32,474 nt of DNA from Rhodocyclaceae bacterium UBA5602 (lineage in GTDB: Bacteria > Pseudomonadota > Gammaproteobacteria > Burkholderiales > Rhodocyclaceae): NCBI GenBank assembly GCA_002424865.1, contig DILC01000055.1, forward strand, positions 9,725 through 42,198. Direction: 5' to 3'. The number at the start of each line of letters is the position of its first letter. Positions within the stretch are counted from its first letter, which is position 1. Below, piece after piece: positions 15,361 through 23,886 of the stretch. Both the position numbers and the translations under genes were made by a program. The notes below the pieces were generated by a model that was not told where the DNA came from, did not search any database, and saw nothing but the letters and a program-made list of their open reading frames with translations.

Positions 15361-17166
15361 ATGAGCTATCAGGTACTGGCGCGGAAATGGCGCCCTAAAT
15401 CATTTGCTACCCTCGTCGGGCAAGAGCACGTCGTGCGTGCCTTAACCCATGCGCTAGAGCAAAACCGGCTGCATCATGCCTATTTATTTACCGGTACGCG
15501 CGGCGTGGGCAAGACGACTTTGGCGCGCATCATGGCCAAAGCCTTGAATTGCGAGACCGGTGTGACGCCTACGCCTTGTGGGGTTTGTTCTGCCTGCACG
15601 GAAATTGATAGCGGCCGATTTGTGGATTACATTGAGCTCGATGCCGCATCCAACCGTGGCGTGGACGATATGACGCAACTGTTGGATCGCGCCACCTATG
15701 CGCCCACGGCGGGGCGTTACAAGGTATATGTGATCGACGAAGTCCATCAGCTCTCGGGGCATGCATTTAACGCGATGTTGAAGACCTTGGAAGAGCCGCC
15801 TGCTCACGTTAAATTTATTCTGGCCACCACCGACCCGCAAAAAATTCCGGTCACCGTGCTCTCACGCTGCCTGCAGTTCAATTTGAAACAGATGTCGCCT
15901 TCCTCCATTGTCGGGCATTTGTCCGAGGTGCTGGCCGCGGAAGGCATGGCCTTTGAATTGCCCGCCTTGCGCCATTTGGCCAAAGGCGCGGCGGGCAGTA
16001 TGCGCGATGCCTTGTCACTGCTCGATCAAGCCATTGCGCATGGCGCAGGGCAGGTGACGGAAGACGGCGTACGGGCCATGCTGGGCACGGTAGGGGACGA
16101 GTATTTGTTTGCCTTGCTCGACGGTCTGGTTGCGCAGGACATTTACGCCATGCTCGCTGTGGCAAAGCAGATGGACGCGGGCAGTTTTTCGTTTGATGGC
16201 GGCTTGCAGGCGTTGGCCACGTTGTTTCATCGCATTGCCCTGGTTCAGTTTGCGCCGGACGCATTGCTCGATGAGACGGAAAAGCGCCGCTTGGCGGCCT
16301 ATGCAGAAGCGCTCGATGCGGAGTTCTTGCAGTTGGCTTATCAGATCGTGATTCACGGGCGGGATGAGCTGGCCTTGGCACCGGATGAGTACGCTGGTTT
16401 TGTCATGACGCTGCTGCGCTTGCATGCTTTTCGGCCTGAGCGGCAGGGGGCGGGCGCTGCAATGCCGGTTCAAGCGGCACAATTCAACACTGCCGCGAAC
16501 AGGCTCTCGCCGGCTTCCTCCGCGCAAAAAGTCTCTGCCCCGCAGCCTGTTGTTTCGCCTGTTGTTGCCCCTGCCAACGGTGCACATGCCGCAAGTCCTG
16601 TAAGTTTTGCCACCCATGTGGCCAGGGCCGCCACAGCCGCCGTCTCGCCAGCGCCGACTTTTTTGGATGAACCAGAAATTTCGTTAACGCCACCTGATTC
16701 ACCTTCTATTAATAATCAAGCGATTAAAGCTGATCCTTCAAGCGCTAGTTCAATCAAGGGTTCAGCCAGCGAAGACGACGATTGGCACGCCCATGTGGCT
16801 AGGTTGCCGCTCACGGGCATGGCCAAGCAATTAGCCCAGCATTGTGAATTGACAGGGCGTACCGAGGCGGCCATTGTGTTGCGCTTGTCACCGACCCATA
16901 AGCATCTATTGGGCGCAGTACAGCAAGACAAACTGCAAGCGGAACTGCAAAAGCATTTCGGCGGCAGTCCGCGTCTGGAAATTGAAGTGGCGGAACCTGC
17001 CAGTACAACCCCTGCCGAGCGTCAGCGCACAGCGCAACGCGAAAGGCAGGATCGCGCCATTGCTGCGATAGAGCAAGATCCCTTCGTTCGTGAGGTGGTC
17101 GATCTGTTTGACGCCGCGATTGATGAATCAACCATTAAACCAGCCAATAAGGAGCAGTCAAGATGA
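15361..17166 (+). CDS. dnaX: DNA polymerase III tau/gamma subunit
   Basis: This is the clamp-loader ATPase and replisome organiser. Of 601 residues, the N-terminal AAA+ part has Walker A GTRGVGKTT (45-53), a zinc module with C64, C73, C76 and C79, Walker B VIDEVHQLS and the SRC box (TVLSRC). Domain III follows to about residue 365, then a Pro/Ala/Ser-rich linker and a C-terminal tau-type domain (DDDWHAHVARLPLTGMAKQL). A short dispersed-repeat copy lies in the linker and is read as AVSPAPTF. A CAAAAAG at 16525 could in principle slip to make a shorter gamma form, but this is not supported by further signals. It overlaps ybaB by 4 bp. Confidence 0.97.
   Translation: MSYQVLARKWRPKSFATLVGQEHVVRALTHALEQNRLHHAYLFTGTRGVGKTTLARIMAKALNCETGVTPTPCGVCSACTEIDSGRFVDYIELDAASNRGVDDMTQLLDRATYAPTAGRYKVYVIDEVHQLSGHAFNAMLKTLEEPPAHVKFILATTDPQKIPVTVLSRCLQFNLKQMSPSSIVGHLSEVLAAEGMAFELPALRHLAKGAAGSMRDALSLLDQAIAHGAGQVTEDGVRAMLGTVGDEYLFALLDGLVAQDIYAMLAVAKQMDAGSFSFDGGLQALATLFHRIALVQFAPDALLDETEKRRLAAYAEALDAEFLQLAYQIVIHGRDELALAPDEYAGFVMTLLRLHAFRPERQGAGAAMPVQAAQFNTAANRLSPASSAQKVSAPQPVVSPVVAPANGAHAASPVSFATHVARAATAAVSPAPTFLDEPEISLTPPDSPSINNQAIKADPSSASSIKGSASEDDDWHAHVARLPLTGMAKQLAQHCELTGRTEAAIVLRLSPTHKHLLGAVQQDKLQAELQKHFGGSPRLEIEVAEPASTTPAERQRTAQRERQDRAIAAIEQDPFVREVVDLFDAAIDESTIKPANKEQSR
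16639..16664 (+). repeat. Short (26-bp) copy of the dispersed repeat, in the dnaX linker
   Basis: Here the two outer ends of the long copies are joined directly: GCCGTCTCGCCA then GCGCCGACTTTTTT. It is used as the reference short form. It is translated on the plus strand as AVSPAPTF, the opposite reading direction to the copies in iorB and dmpP. Confidence 0.8.
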
Positions 17167-17486
17167 TGAAGGGCGGAATTGCCGGCTTGATGAAGCAGGC
17201 GCAGCAAATGCAAACCAATATGGCCAAAGCGCAAGAAGAACTGGCGTTGATTGATGTCGAGGGCCAGGCCGGTGCAGGCGCTGTGAAAATCATCATGAAC
17301 TGCAAGCATGAGGTCAAACGCGTGATGATTGATGCTGCGGTCATGGACGATAAGGACATGCTGGAAGACTTGATCGCCGCGGCCATGAACGATGCCAATC
17401 GCCGCGCAGAGGCAGCCTCTGCTGAAAAAATGAGTGGTTTTACGGCGGGCATGCAGTTGCCGCCAGGCTTTAAGCTGCCGTTTTGA
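17163..17486 (+). CDS. ybaB: YbaB/EbfC family nucleoid-associated protein
   Basis: This small DNA-binding protein of 107 residues is conserved between dnaX and recR in most bacteria. It forms dimers that bind DNA with little sequence preference and influence nucleoid structure. It begins MMKGGIAGLMKQAQQMQTNM and has VEGQAGAGAVKIIMNCKHEV, both standard, ending in a Met-Gln-rich LPPGFKLPF tail. Its ATG overlaps the dnaX stop by 4 bp, so it is translationally coupled. Confidence 0.95.
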   Translation: MMKGGIAGLMKQAQQMQTNMAKAQEELALIDVEGQAGAGAVKIIMNCKHEVKRVMIDAAVMDDKDMLEDLIAAAMNDANRRAEAASAEKMSGFTAGMQLPPGFKLPF

Positions 17487-17528
17487 TGGCTGAAGCTTAA
17501 GTTTCGGGCACACATTTCGGAAAATTAA

Positions 17529-18128
17529 ATGGCCAGTAACGCCAGTCTGGATGAGCTGTTTGAAGCCCTGAAAGTGCTGCCGGGCGTCGGCCCCAAAGCC
17601 GCACAGCGTATGGCCTATCACTTGCTGCAACGGGATCGGCGCGGGGCAAATCGCCTGGCACGCGCGCTGGATTCCGCCTTGCAAAATCTGCATCATTGCA
17701 ATCGGTGCAATAACTTTACCGAGCAGGAAACGTGTGACCGTTGTTTGTCACCACGGCGTGACCCTTCCCAGCTATGCATTGTCGAGATGCCGGTTGATCT
17801 CAACAGCATGGAGCAAACCCAGGCTTATAGCGGGCTCTACTATGTTCTGATGGGGCGCTTATCACCTTTGGATGGCATAGGGCCGCAAGAGTTGGCTTTT
17901 GGCCGCCTGATTGCGAGAGCAACTGACGGCGTGATCAAGGAAGTCATTCTGGCGACTAATTTCACCAATGAAGGCGAGGCAACGGCGCATTACTTGTCTG
18001 AATTACTTAATGCGCGAGGCATTCAAGTGAGTCGAATTGCGCGGGGCTTGCCTGTTGGCGGAGAGCTTGAGTTTTCTGATTCTGCCACTGTGGCGCAAGC
18101 CCTGCGTGAACGGCGAGGGGTGCTGTAG
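17529..18128 (+). CDS. recR: Recombination protein RecR
   Basis: RecR acts with RecO and RecF to load RecA at gaps. The 199-residue protein has an N-terminal helix-hairpin-helix (LKVLPGVGPKAAQRMAYHLL), then the zinc finger CNRCNNFTEQETCDRC, and a Toprim domain with IVEMPVDLNSMEQTQAYSGLYYVL and LATNFTNEGEATAHYL. The C-terminal VSRIARGLPVGGELEFSD is typical. It lies 42 bp after ybaB in the same transcription direction. Confidence 0.97.
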   Translation: MASNASLDELFEALKVLPGVGPKAAQRMAYHLLQRDRRGANRLARALDSALQNLHHCNRCNNFTEQETCDRCLSPRRDPSQLCIVEMPVDLNSMEQTQAYSGLYYVLMGRLSPLDGIGPQELAFGRLIARATDGVIKEVILATNFTNEGEATAHYLSELLNARGIQVSRIARGLPVGGELEFSDSATVAQALRERRGVL

Positions 18129-18196
18129 GGTATTTATATCTCATTGTATTTATTGAATTATTCTTTTTTAAATCGGGCTTGATTGATACAAAAGGC

Positions 18197-18225
18197 TTTA
18201 ATCTCAAGCGGAGATTCGTTACAAT
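18197..18225 (+). promoter_or_regulatory. Possible sigma-70 promoter of petABC
   Basis: TACAAT at 18220-18225 is a good -10 box with TTTAAT 17 bp upstream as a weak -35, about 55 bp before petA in the 151-bp gap after recR. Confidence 0.35.
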
Positions 18226-18279
18226 GGGCAGCTTGAGTGAATTTAGTGGTTTTTTCAGTAATTTTTCAGGGAAATCAAC

Positions 18280-18879
18280 ATGAGCAATGACGGAAAAGTC
18301 GATTGCAGCCGGCGGCGGCTTTTAGTAGCCACCGCAACAATCGGTGGTCTAGGTGGTGTGGCAGCAGCAGTTCCCTTTGTTTCCAGCATGCTGCCCTCCG
18401 AGCGCGCCAAAGCGGCCGGTGCGCCAGTTGAGGTCGATATCAGCAAGCTGGCTCCCGGGCAGATGATGACGGTTGAATGGCGCGGCAAGCCGGTGTGGAT
18501 TATCAACCGCACCAAGGAACAGTTGGCCAGCCTGAAAGTGACTGACGCCAAGGTGAGTGATCCTAAATCAGAGCGCCATCAGCAGCCTGATTACTGCAAA
18601 AACGAAACCCGCTCAATCAAGCCTGAGATTTTGGTGGCTGTCGGTATCTGCACTCATCTGGGTTGCTCGCCTTCCGAGAAATTCAAGACCGGTGCTGAGT
18701 CCGGAGTTGACGCTGACTGGCCGGGCGGCTTTGTTTGTCCTTGCCATGGTTCGACTTTCGACTTGGCAGGCCGTGTGTACAAGAATAAGCCGGCGCCAGA
18801 TAATCTGGAAGTGCCGCCCCATATGTATTTAGGCGATGCGCGCATTGTCATTGGCGAAGATAAGGGAGGTAAGGCATGA
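18280..18879 (+). CDS. petA: Ubiquinol-cytochrome c reductase Rieske iron-sulfur subunit
   Basis: This is the Rieske protein of the bc1 complex, taking an electron from ubiquinol at the Qo site and passing it to cytochrome c1. It has 199 residues. The N-terminus has a Tat-type signal anchor (SRRRLLVATATIGGLGG). The cluster is bound by C124 and H126 (CTHLGC) and C153 and H156 (CPCHGS), with C129 and C155 placed for the stabilising disulfide. It overlaps petB by 4 bp. Family and operon order are unambiguous. Confidence 0.97.
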   Translation: MSNDGKVDCSRRRLLVATATIGGLGGVAAAVPFVSSMLPSERAKAAGAPVEVDISKLAPGQMMTVEWRGKPVWIINRTKEQLASLKVTDAKVSDPKSERHQQPDYCKNETRSIKPEILVAVGICTHLGCSPSEKFKTGAESGVDADWPGGFVCPCHGSTFDLAGRVYKNKPAPDNLEVPPHMYLGDARIVIGEDKGGKA

Positions 18880-20168
18880 GCGCTGTAAACGCCAAACTCA
18901 AGGATTTGCTGGGCTGGGTGGATGAACGTTTTCCCTTGACCGCTAACTGGAAGGCGCATTTGTCTGAGTACTATGCGCCCAAGAACTTCAATTTCTGGTA
19001 CTTTTTCGGCTCGTTGGCACTTTTGGTCTTGGTGCTGCAAATTGTCACGGGTATTTTTCTGGTCATGCATTTCAAACCCGATGCCACATTGAATGCAGCC
19101 GGTGTGCCGGTGGCTTTTGCCAGTGTCGAGTACATCATGCGCGATGTGCCTTGGGGCTGGTTGATCCGCTACATGCATTCCACGGGTGCTTCGGCGTTCT
19201 TCATTGTGGTTTATATGCATATGTTCCGCGGCATGTTGTACGGTTCATACCGTAAACCGCGTGAGTTGATCTGGATTTTCGGCATGTTGATTTTCCTGTG
19301 CTTGATGGCCGAGGCTTTCTTTGGTTATCTCTTGCCGTGGGGGCAAATGTCTTACTGGGGTGCGCAAGTGATTGTTAACTTGTTCTCCGCTATCCCCTTC
19401 GTAGGCCCTGATCTCTCCATCTGGATCCGTGGTGATTATGTGGTCGGGGACGCCACGCTTAACCGCTTTTTTGCTTTCCACGTGATTGCCGTGCCACTGG
19501 TGCTGGTAGGGCTTGTGGCTGCGCATATCCTCGCCTTGCATGAGGTAGGATCAAACAATCCCGATGGCGTTGAAATCAAGAAGAAAAAAAATGCGCAAGG
19601 AATTCCTTTGGATGGTATTCCTTTCCATCCTTACTACACCGTGAAAGACATCATGGGTGTGGTGGTATTCCTGATCGTGTTCTCGTTGATCGTGTTTTAT
19701 GCCCCTGAAATGGGCGGCTACTTTCTTGAGTACAACAATTTCTTCCCGGCTAATCCGTTGCAGACGCCGCCACACATTGCGCCGGTTTGGTATTTCACGC
19801 CCTTTTATTCGATTCTGCGTGCCGTGACTTACCCATTGTTTGGCATTGACGCAAAGTTTTGGGGAGTGGTTGCCATGGGCGCTTCAACCTTGATCTTCGC
19901 ACTCCTGCCCTGGTTGGATCGTAGCCCGGTCAAGTCAATCCGCTATCGCGGTCCGATTTATAAAACCTTCCTGGCTGCCTTTGTGGTTTGCTTCTTTACG
20001 CTGGGTTATTTAGGTGTTCTGCCACCTACACCGATGCGTACTTTGGTGTCGCAGATATGCTCGGTAATTTACTTTGCGTTCTTCCTGCTCATGCCCTTTT
20101 ACAGCAAGATTGATAAATGCAAGCCAGAACCCGATCGTTTGACCTCTTCAGGACACGGAGCGCACTGA
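18876..20168 (+). CDS. petB: Cytochrome b subunit of the bc1 complex
   Basis: This is the integral membrane subunit with the two b hemes and the quinone sites. It has 430 residues with about eight membrane helices. The heme-ligand histidines lie in RYMHSTGASAFFIVVYMHM and RFFAFHVIAVPLVLVGLVAAH. The Qo-site motif reads PVWY (in APVWYFTPFYSILRAV) in place of the PEWY of mitochondria and Alphaproteobacteria, a known feature of the beta/gamma branch. The stop codon overlaps the petC start by one base. Confidence 0.97.
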   Translation: MSAVNAKLKDLLGWVDERFPLTANWKAHLSEYYAPKNFNFWYFFGSLALLVLVLQIVTGIFLVMHFKPDATLNAAGVPVAFASVEYIMRDVPWGWLIRYMHSTGASAFFIVVYMHMFRGMLYGSYRKPRELIWIFGMLIFLCLMAEAFFGYLLPWGQMSYWGAQVIVNLFSAIPFVGPDLSIWIRGDYVVGDATLNRFFAFHVIAVPLVLVGLVAAHILALHEVGSNNPDGVEIKKKKNAQGIPLDGIPFHPYYTVKDIMGVVVFLIVFSLIVFYAPEMGGYFLEYNNFFPANPLQTPPHIAPVWYFTPFYSILRAVTYPLFGIDAKFWGVVAMGASTLIFALLPWLDRSPVKSIRYRGPIYKTFLAAFVVCFFTLGYLGVLPPTPMRTLVSQICSVIYFAFFLLMPFYSKIDKCKPEPDRLTSSGHGAH

Positions 20169-20878
20169 TGAAGAAACTATTCATTTCACTTCTTTTTATG
20201 CCCGTGCTGGCCTGGGCAAGCGGGGAGGCGCTGCATCTTGATCGTGCGCCCAATAAGCTGAACGACAAGGCAGCGCTGCAAAATGGCGCCAAGGTGTTTG
20301 TGAATTACTGCTTGAATTGCCATTCCGCTTCCTACATGCGTTACAACCGGCTAAAGGATATTGGCCTCACGGATCAGCAAATCAAAGATAACTTGCTGTT
20401 TACGGCAGATAAAGTGGGCGAGACCATGAATGTCGCCATGTGGCGCGATGAGGCAAAGGAATGGTTCGGCGTTGCGCCGCCTGATTTGACGGTGATTGCC
20501 CGTGCCCGTGCCTCTGCGGATGGTTCAGGCGCTGACTGGTTGTACACCTATCTGCGCAGTTTTTATCGCGATAGCGAGCGGCCAACCGGCTGGAATAACA
20601 CCATATTTGCCAATGTGGGTATGCCCCATGTATTGTGGGAGATGCAAGGCGAACAAGTCCTGGGCGCAGATCACAAGCTGAGCTTGGCTACGCCGGGTAA
20701 ATTAAAGCCTGAAGAATATGACGCGATGGTGGCCGACCTGGTTGGCTTCTTGCAGTACATGGGCGAACCTGCCGCCATGCAGCGCAAGAGTCTTGGCTGG
20801 ATGGTTTTGATTTTTCTAGGTGTTTTATTTGTCTTGTCCTACGCCCTGAAACGGGAATACTGGAAAGACGTTCATTAA
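20168..20878 (+). CDS. petC: Cytochrome c1
   Basis: This is the membrane-anchored c-type cytochrome of the bc1 complex. The start is set at the ATG at 20168, which overlaps the petB stop (TGATG) and gives a proper signal peptide, MKKLFISLLFMPVLAWASG. The longer frame from 20117 would have no signal sequence. The mature part has the heme site C48-x2-C51-H52 (CLNCH) followed by SYMRYNR, and a C-terminal membrane anchor, WMVLIFLGVLFVLSYALK. It has 236 residues. Confidence 0.96.
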   Translation: MKKLFISLLFMPVLAWASGEALHLDRAPNKLNDKAALQNGAKVFVNYCLNCHSASYMRYNRLKDIGLTDQQIKDNLLFTADKVGETMNVAMWRDEAKEWFGVAPPDLTVIARARASADGSGADWLYTYLRSFYRDSERPTGWNNTIFANVGMPHVLWEMQGEQVLGADHKLSLATPGKLKPEEYDAMVADLVGFLQYMGEPAAMQRKSLGWMVLIFLGVLFVLSYALKREYWKDVH

Positions 20879-20976
20879 CTTAATCGGTAATGGCTACTAT
20901 GGGACATCGGGAAATGAGTGCACTGCCTGTGCGTAAGGTTGTGCGTGATGCAGACTATTCATGGGGTACGAGCGCC

Positions 20977-21573
20977 ATGATGAATTTATATTCGGGAACG
21001 ACGTGCCCTTTCAGCCATCGTTGCCGCATTGTGTTGTACGAAAAGCAGATGGACTTTCAGGTCATTGACGTGGACCTGTTAAACAAGCCGGAAGAGATGG
21101 CCATCATCAATCCGTACAACCATGTGCCTGTGCTGGTTGATCGTGATTTGGTTCTTTATGAATCCAACATCATTAACGAATACATCGACGAGCGCTTTCC
21201 CCATCCGCAGTTGATGCCGCCGGACCCGCAAACCCGTGCCAAGGCGCGCCAGTTGCTGTTCACCATGGAAAGTGAGCTCTTTAGCCATGTGCCTGTGCTG
21301 GAGAAGAACCTGAAAACAGCTGATAAGTCGCGTTTGCATATTCGCGACCGGCTGACGGATTTATCCGGCATGTTCAACAAGCAGAAGTATCTGTTGGCGG
21401 ATGAGTTCTCCATGCTGGATGTTGCCATCGCCCCCTTGCTCTGGCGGCTTGACCACTATGGTATTGAACTGCCTAAAACCGCCTCATCCATCATGAAATA
21501 CGCCGAGCGGATTTTCTCTCGTCAAGGTTTTATTGATGCCCTGACGCCAACTGAGAAAGCCATGCGTCGGTAA
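20977..21573 (+). CDS. sspA: Stringent starvation protein A (GST-fold RNA polymerase-associated protein)
   Basis: SspA has a glutathione transferase fold without the usual enzyme activity and binds RNA polymerase during stress. It begins MMNLYSGTTCPFSHRCRIVLYEK and has IDVDLLNKPEEMAIINPYNHVPVLVDRDLVLYES, read here as the thioredoxin-like half. The start at 20977 fits the family length (198 residues). The frame stays open back to an ATG at 20890 just after petC, which would add 29 residues, and neither start has a strong ribosome site. It is apparently part of the petABC transcript, a usual betaproteobacterial arrangement. Confidence 0.9.
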   Translation: MMNLYSGTTCPFSHRCRIVLYEKQMDFQVIDVDLLNKPEEMAIINPYNHVPVLVDRDLVLYESNIINEYIDERFPHPQLMPPDPQTRAKARQLLFTMESELFSHVPVLEKNLKTADKSRLHIRDRLTDLSGMFNKQKYLLADEFSMLDVAIAPLLWRLDHYGIELPKTASSIMKYAERIFSRQGFIDALTPTEKAMRR

Positions 21574-21585
21574 ATTACAAGGTAT

Positions 21586-21625
21586 CTGCGGTGTGCATGG
21601 TTTTTCATGCGCACCGCAGGTTTTT
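21586..21625 (+). terminator. Rho-independent terminator after sspA
   Basis: CTGCGGTGTGCATG and CATGCGCACCGCAG form a 14-bp stem with one G-U pair around a 6-nt loop, followed by GTTTTTGCTTTTT. It ends the petABC-sspA unit 12 bp after the sspA stop. Confidence 0.92.
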
Positions 21626-21654
21626 GCTTTTTAGTACGCGCAGTAAAAATTTCC

Positions 21655-22176
21655 ATGCAATCCACCAAGCCATACTTTCTTCGCGCCTTGCACGAGTGGT
21701 GCATAGATCAAGGTTACACACCCTATCTTGCCGTGGTTGTCGACGAGATGACGCGTGTGCCGATGGAATATGTGAAAAATGGCGAGATTGTTTTCAACGT
21801 TGGTTTAGAGGCGACGAATCAACTCTCGATCGGCAACGAGACCATTACATTTCAAGGCCGCTTTAGTGGCAAGGTATTCCCTGTACTTGTGCCCATTGCC
21901 CGCGTGAGTGCAATTTATGCGCGTGAAAATGGAGAGGGCATGTCATTTGAAGTAACAGCGTCCGCACCCGAAGCGTCAGCAGAGGCAGAAAAATCCAAAG
22001 AGCCTATTGTCGCTGAGGAAGCAAGCCGATCCTCTAGATCCTCTACTTTGTCAGCGGTATTAAAGACCACGTCAAATGCTGATGCTACAGCGCTTAGCAA
22101 GCCGGATAATGCCCAGTCGCAGCAGGCTCAGTGTGGCGATACAGCCACTCGCCCAACGCTCACCCGAATTAAGTAG
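21655..22176 (+). CDS. sspB: ClpXP adaptor protein SspB
   Basis: SspB tethers ssrA-tagged proteins to the ClpX unfoldase. The folded domain begins MQSTKPYFLRALHEWCIDQGYTPYL, read here in two parts, and contains VVDEMTRVPMEYVKNGEIVFNV and PVLVPIARVSAIYARENGEGM. The start at 21655 matches the family; the frame is open upstream into the terminator. A long, low-complexity Ala/Ser/Glu-rich tail follows and ends in RPTLTRIK, which resembles the ClpX-binding motif of other SspB proteins. It has 173 residues. A terminator separates it from sspA. Confidence 0.93.
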   Translation: MQSTKPYFLRALHEWCIDQGYTPYLAVVVDEMTRVPMEYVKNGEIVFNVGLEATNQLSIGNETITFQGRFSGKVFPVLVPIARVSAIYARENGEGMSFEVTASAPEASAEAEKSKEPIVAEEASRSSRSSTLSAVLKTTSNADATALSKPDNAQSQQAQCGDTATRPTLTRIK

Positions 22177-22253
22177 GTTTATTTCAGCAGCGGGTTGTGC
22201 GCGGATAAAGCCCATCGGGGCAATCCCATTGTTGGAATCAAGGCATCACTGAT

Positions 22254-22279
22254 GTGCCATTAGCGTGTGCCATTAGCGC
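22254..22279. repeat. Two tandem 13-bp units
   Basis: GTGCCATTAGCGT is followed directly by GTGCCATTAGCGC, in the 228-bp gap between the convergent sspB and glgA genes. No function is apparent. Confidence 0.5.
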
Positions 22280-22280
22280 A

Positions 22281-22303
22281 TTAAGCGGCTTGAAGCCGCT
22301 TAA
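22281..22303. terminator. Palindromic hairpin downstream of sspB
   Basis: TTAAGCGGCTT-G-AAGCCGCTTAA is a perfect palindrome, followed by ATTT. Placed between two converging genes it probably acts as a bidirectional terminator, though the T-run is short. Confidence 0.5.
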
Positions 22304-22314
22304 ATTTCCGGCAA

Positions 22315-22331
22315 GGCGCAAGCATTGCGCC
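22315..22331. terminator. Second hairpin between sspB and glgA
   Basis: GGCGCAA-GCA-TTGCGCC is a perfect 7-bp stem with a 3-nt loop, lying 74 bp past the glgA stop. It lacks a T-run on either side, so termination is only a guess. Confidence 0.35.
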
Positions 22332-22404
22332 TGCAAATAGCCGCCCTTGACGCGCAGGGCGAGCCAGCGCGCCCGTCGTTGCGCGGGCACAGGCAGGCCC
22401 AGGA

Positions 22405-23859
22405 TCAGTTATTTTCCCTTGCTGTGCTGAGTGCCCGATATATATCGGTGTATTGTCGCACTGCGGCATCCCAGCTAAAGTCGGCTTTCATGGCACGGCG
22501 CTGCAGCGCTTGCCAGCGGCGGGTATTGCGCCACAGCGCCACGGCACGGCGGATGCTGTTAATGAGTGCGTCCGGCGTGGGGGGGGAGAACACAAAGCCA
22601 TTGCCGCACCGCGCTTGGGCAGCATCAATCACCGTATCGGCCAGCCCGCCTGTGGCATGCACAATGGGCGGCGTGCCATAGCGCAGGCTATACATTTGGT
22701 TCAAGCCGCAGGGTTCAAAGCGCGAGGGCATGAGGAACAGGTCAGCGCCTGCCTCGATGCGATGCGCCAGTGCTTCATCAAAGCCGATGCGCACGGCAAA
22801 TTGCCCAGGCCAAAGCTGAGCCATGGTGTTAAAAATTTCTTCCAGCAACGTATCGCCATTGCCCAGTACGGCCAGCTGCACGGGGAGGGCGGCCAGTTCT
22901 TCGGCTAGCGCGACAACAAGGTCGAGACCCTTTTGTTCGGTAAAACGGCTAACGATGCCCAGAACAGGCAGGTTCGTGTCGGCCAGACCCATCTCGACGC
23001 GCAACGCCGCTTTGTTGGCCGCTTTGGCCGCGAGCCTTTTGGCGTCATAGGGCGCAGCAAGATACGGATCGGTGGCCGGGTTCCATTGTGCGGTATCAAT
23101 GCCATTCAGAATACCGGTCAGGCGGTCGGTGCGGTGGCGTAGCAGGCCATCCAGCCCCATGCCCATGGCGGAGGTTTGAATTTCCTGCGCGTATGTCGGG
23201 CTGACGGTGGTAATCGCCTCGCTCCACTGCAAACCCGCCTTGAGGAAGGAGAGATAGCCGTGGTACTCAACGCCATCCATCGCCCAGGCATGTTCGGGCA
23301 GCTCAAGTTGAGGCAGCAGTTCGTGTGCGTACAAGCCTTGAAAGGCGAGGTTATGGATGGTGATGACCGATGCAGCAGCCGTTGCCGTCGGCAGGTAATG
23401 CTGATAGGCCGGAGCCAGCGCAGTTTGCCAGTCGTTGCAGTGCAGGATGTCCGGCCGCCAGGCGAGTGGGCTGTCACTGCCAGCCAGCAGCGCGGCGACA
23501 CGGGAGAGTGCCCCAAAACGCAAGGCATTGTCCGGCCAGTCAAGTCCGTCCGGCCCGAGATAGGGATTGCCCAGGCGCTCGAAACAGTCGCCACATTCGA
23601 GCAGGTACAGTGGCAGGCCTTGTGCGGAACCTTGATTGATTGTGGCGCTGAGCAAAGTCACGTTGCGGCCGACCACGGAAAAACCGGCCAGCGGCGTAGC
23701 GTCCGGGAAGGCGGCTTTGAGTGCCGGATAAGCGGGCACGAGAATGCGGATATCCAGCCTTGCGGCATGCATGGCAGCAGGCAGCGCTGAAGCGACATCG
23801 CCGAGTCCGCCGGTCTTGACCCAGGGGGCTAGTTCGGAAACAACAAAAAGGACTTTCAT
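22405..23859 (-). CDS. glgA: Glycogen synthase (ADP-glucose type, GT5)
   Basis: This enzyme transfers glucose from ADP-glucose to the growing alpha-1,4-glucan. The start is placed at MKVLFVVSELAPWVKTGGLGD, where K15 of the KTGGLGD motif binds the ADP-glucose phosphate. This gives 484 residues, the normal length. The C-terminal catalytic region has SRFEPCGLNQMYSLRYGTPP. The frame is open back to 23961, but the extra residues are not family-like and run into the IS remnant. No good ribosome site precedes the start. An IS5-type remnant end lies 28 bp upstream, so the original promoter or operon link to the glucan genes may have been lost. Confidence 0.94.
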   Translation of the reverse strand: MKVLFVVSELAPWVKTGGLGDVASALPAAMHAARLDIRILVPAYPALKAAFPDATPLAGFSVVGRNVTLLSATINQGSAQGLPLYLLECGDCFERLGNPYLGPDGLDWPDNALRFGALSRVAALLAGSDSPLAWRPDILHCNDWQTALAPAYQHYLPTATAAASVITIHNLAFQGLYAHELLPQLELPEHAWAMDGVEYHGYLSFLKAGLQWSEAITTVSPTYAQEIQTSAMGMGLDGLLRHRTDRLTGILNGIDTAQWNPATDPYLAAPYDAKRLAAKAANKAALRVEMGLADTNLPVLGIVSRFTEQKGLDLVVALAEELAALPVQLAVLGNGDTLLEEIFNTMAQLWPGQFAVRIGFDEALAHRIEAGADLFLMPSRFEPCGLNQMYSLRYGTPPIVHATGGLADTVIDAAQARCGNGFVFSPPTPDALINSIRRAVALWRNTRRWQALQRRAMKADFSWDAAVRQYTDIYRALSTARENN

Positions 23860-23886
23860 TTTTAATGCCGAATGTATAAAGGTCAT

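Noticed and set aside
16525..16531. CAAAAAG in dnaX as a possible gamma-forming slippage site
   Set aside because: It is not the A6G type used in E. coli, and I see no clear stimulatory hairpin or upstream Shine-Dalgarno-like sequence.
22177..22404. Possible tRNA or small RNA gene after sspB
   Set aside because: No T-loop or acceptor-stem pattern is found; the hairpins present fit terminators of convergent genes.
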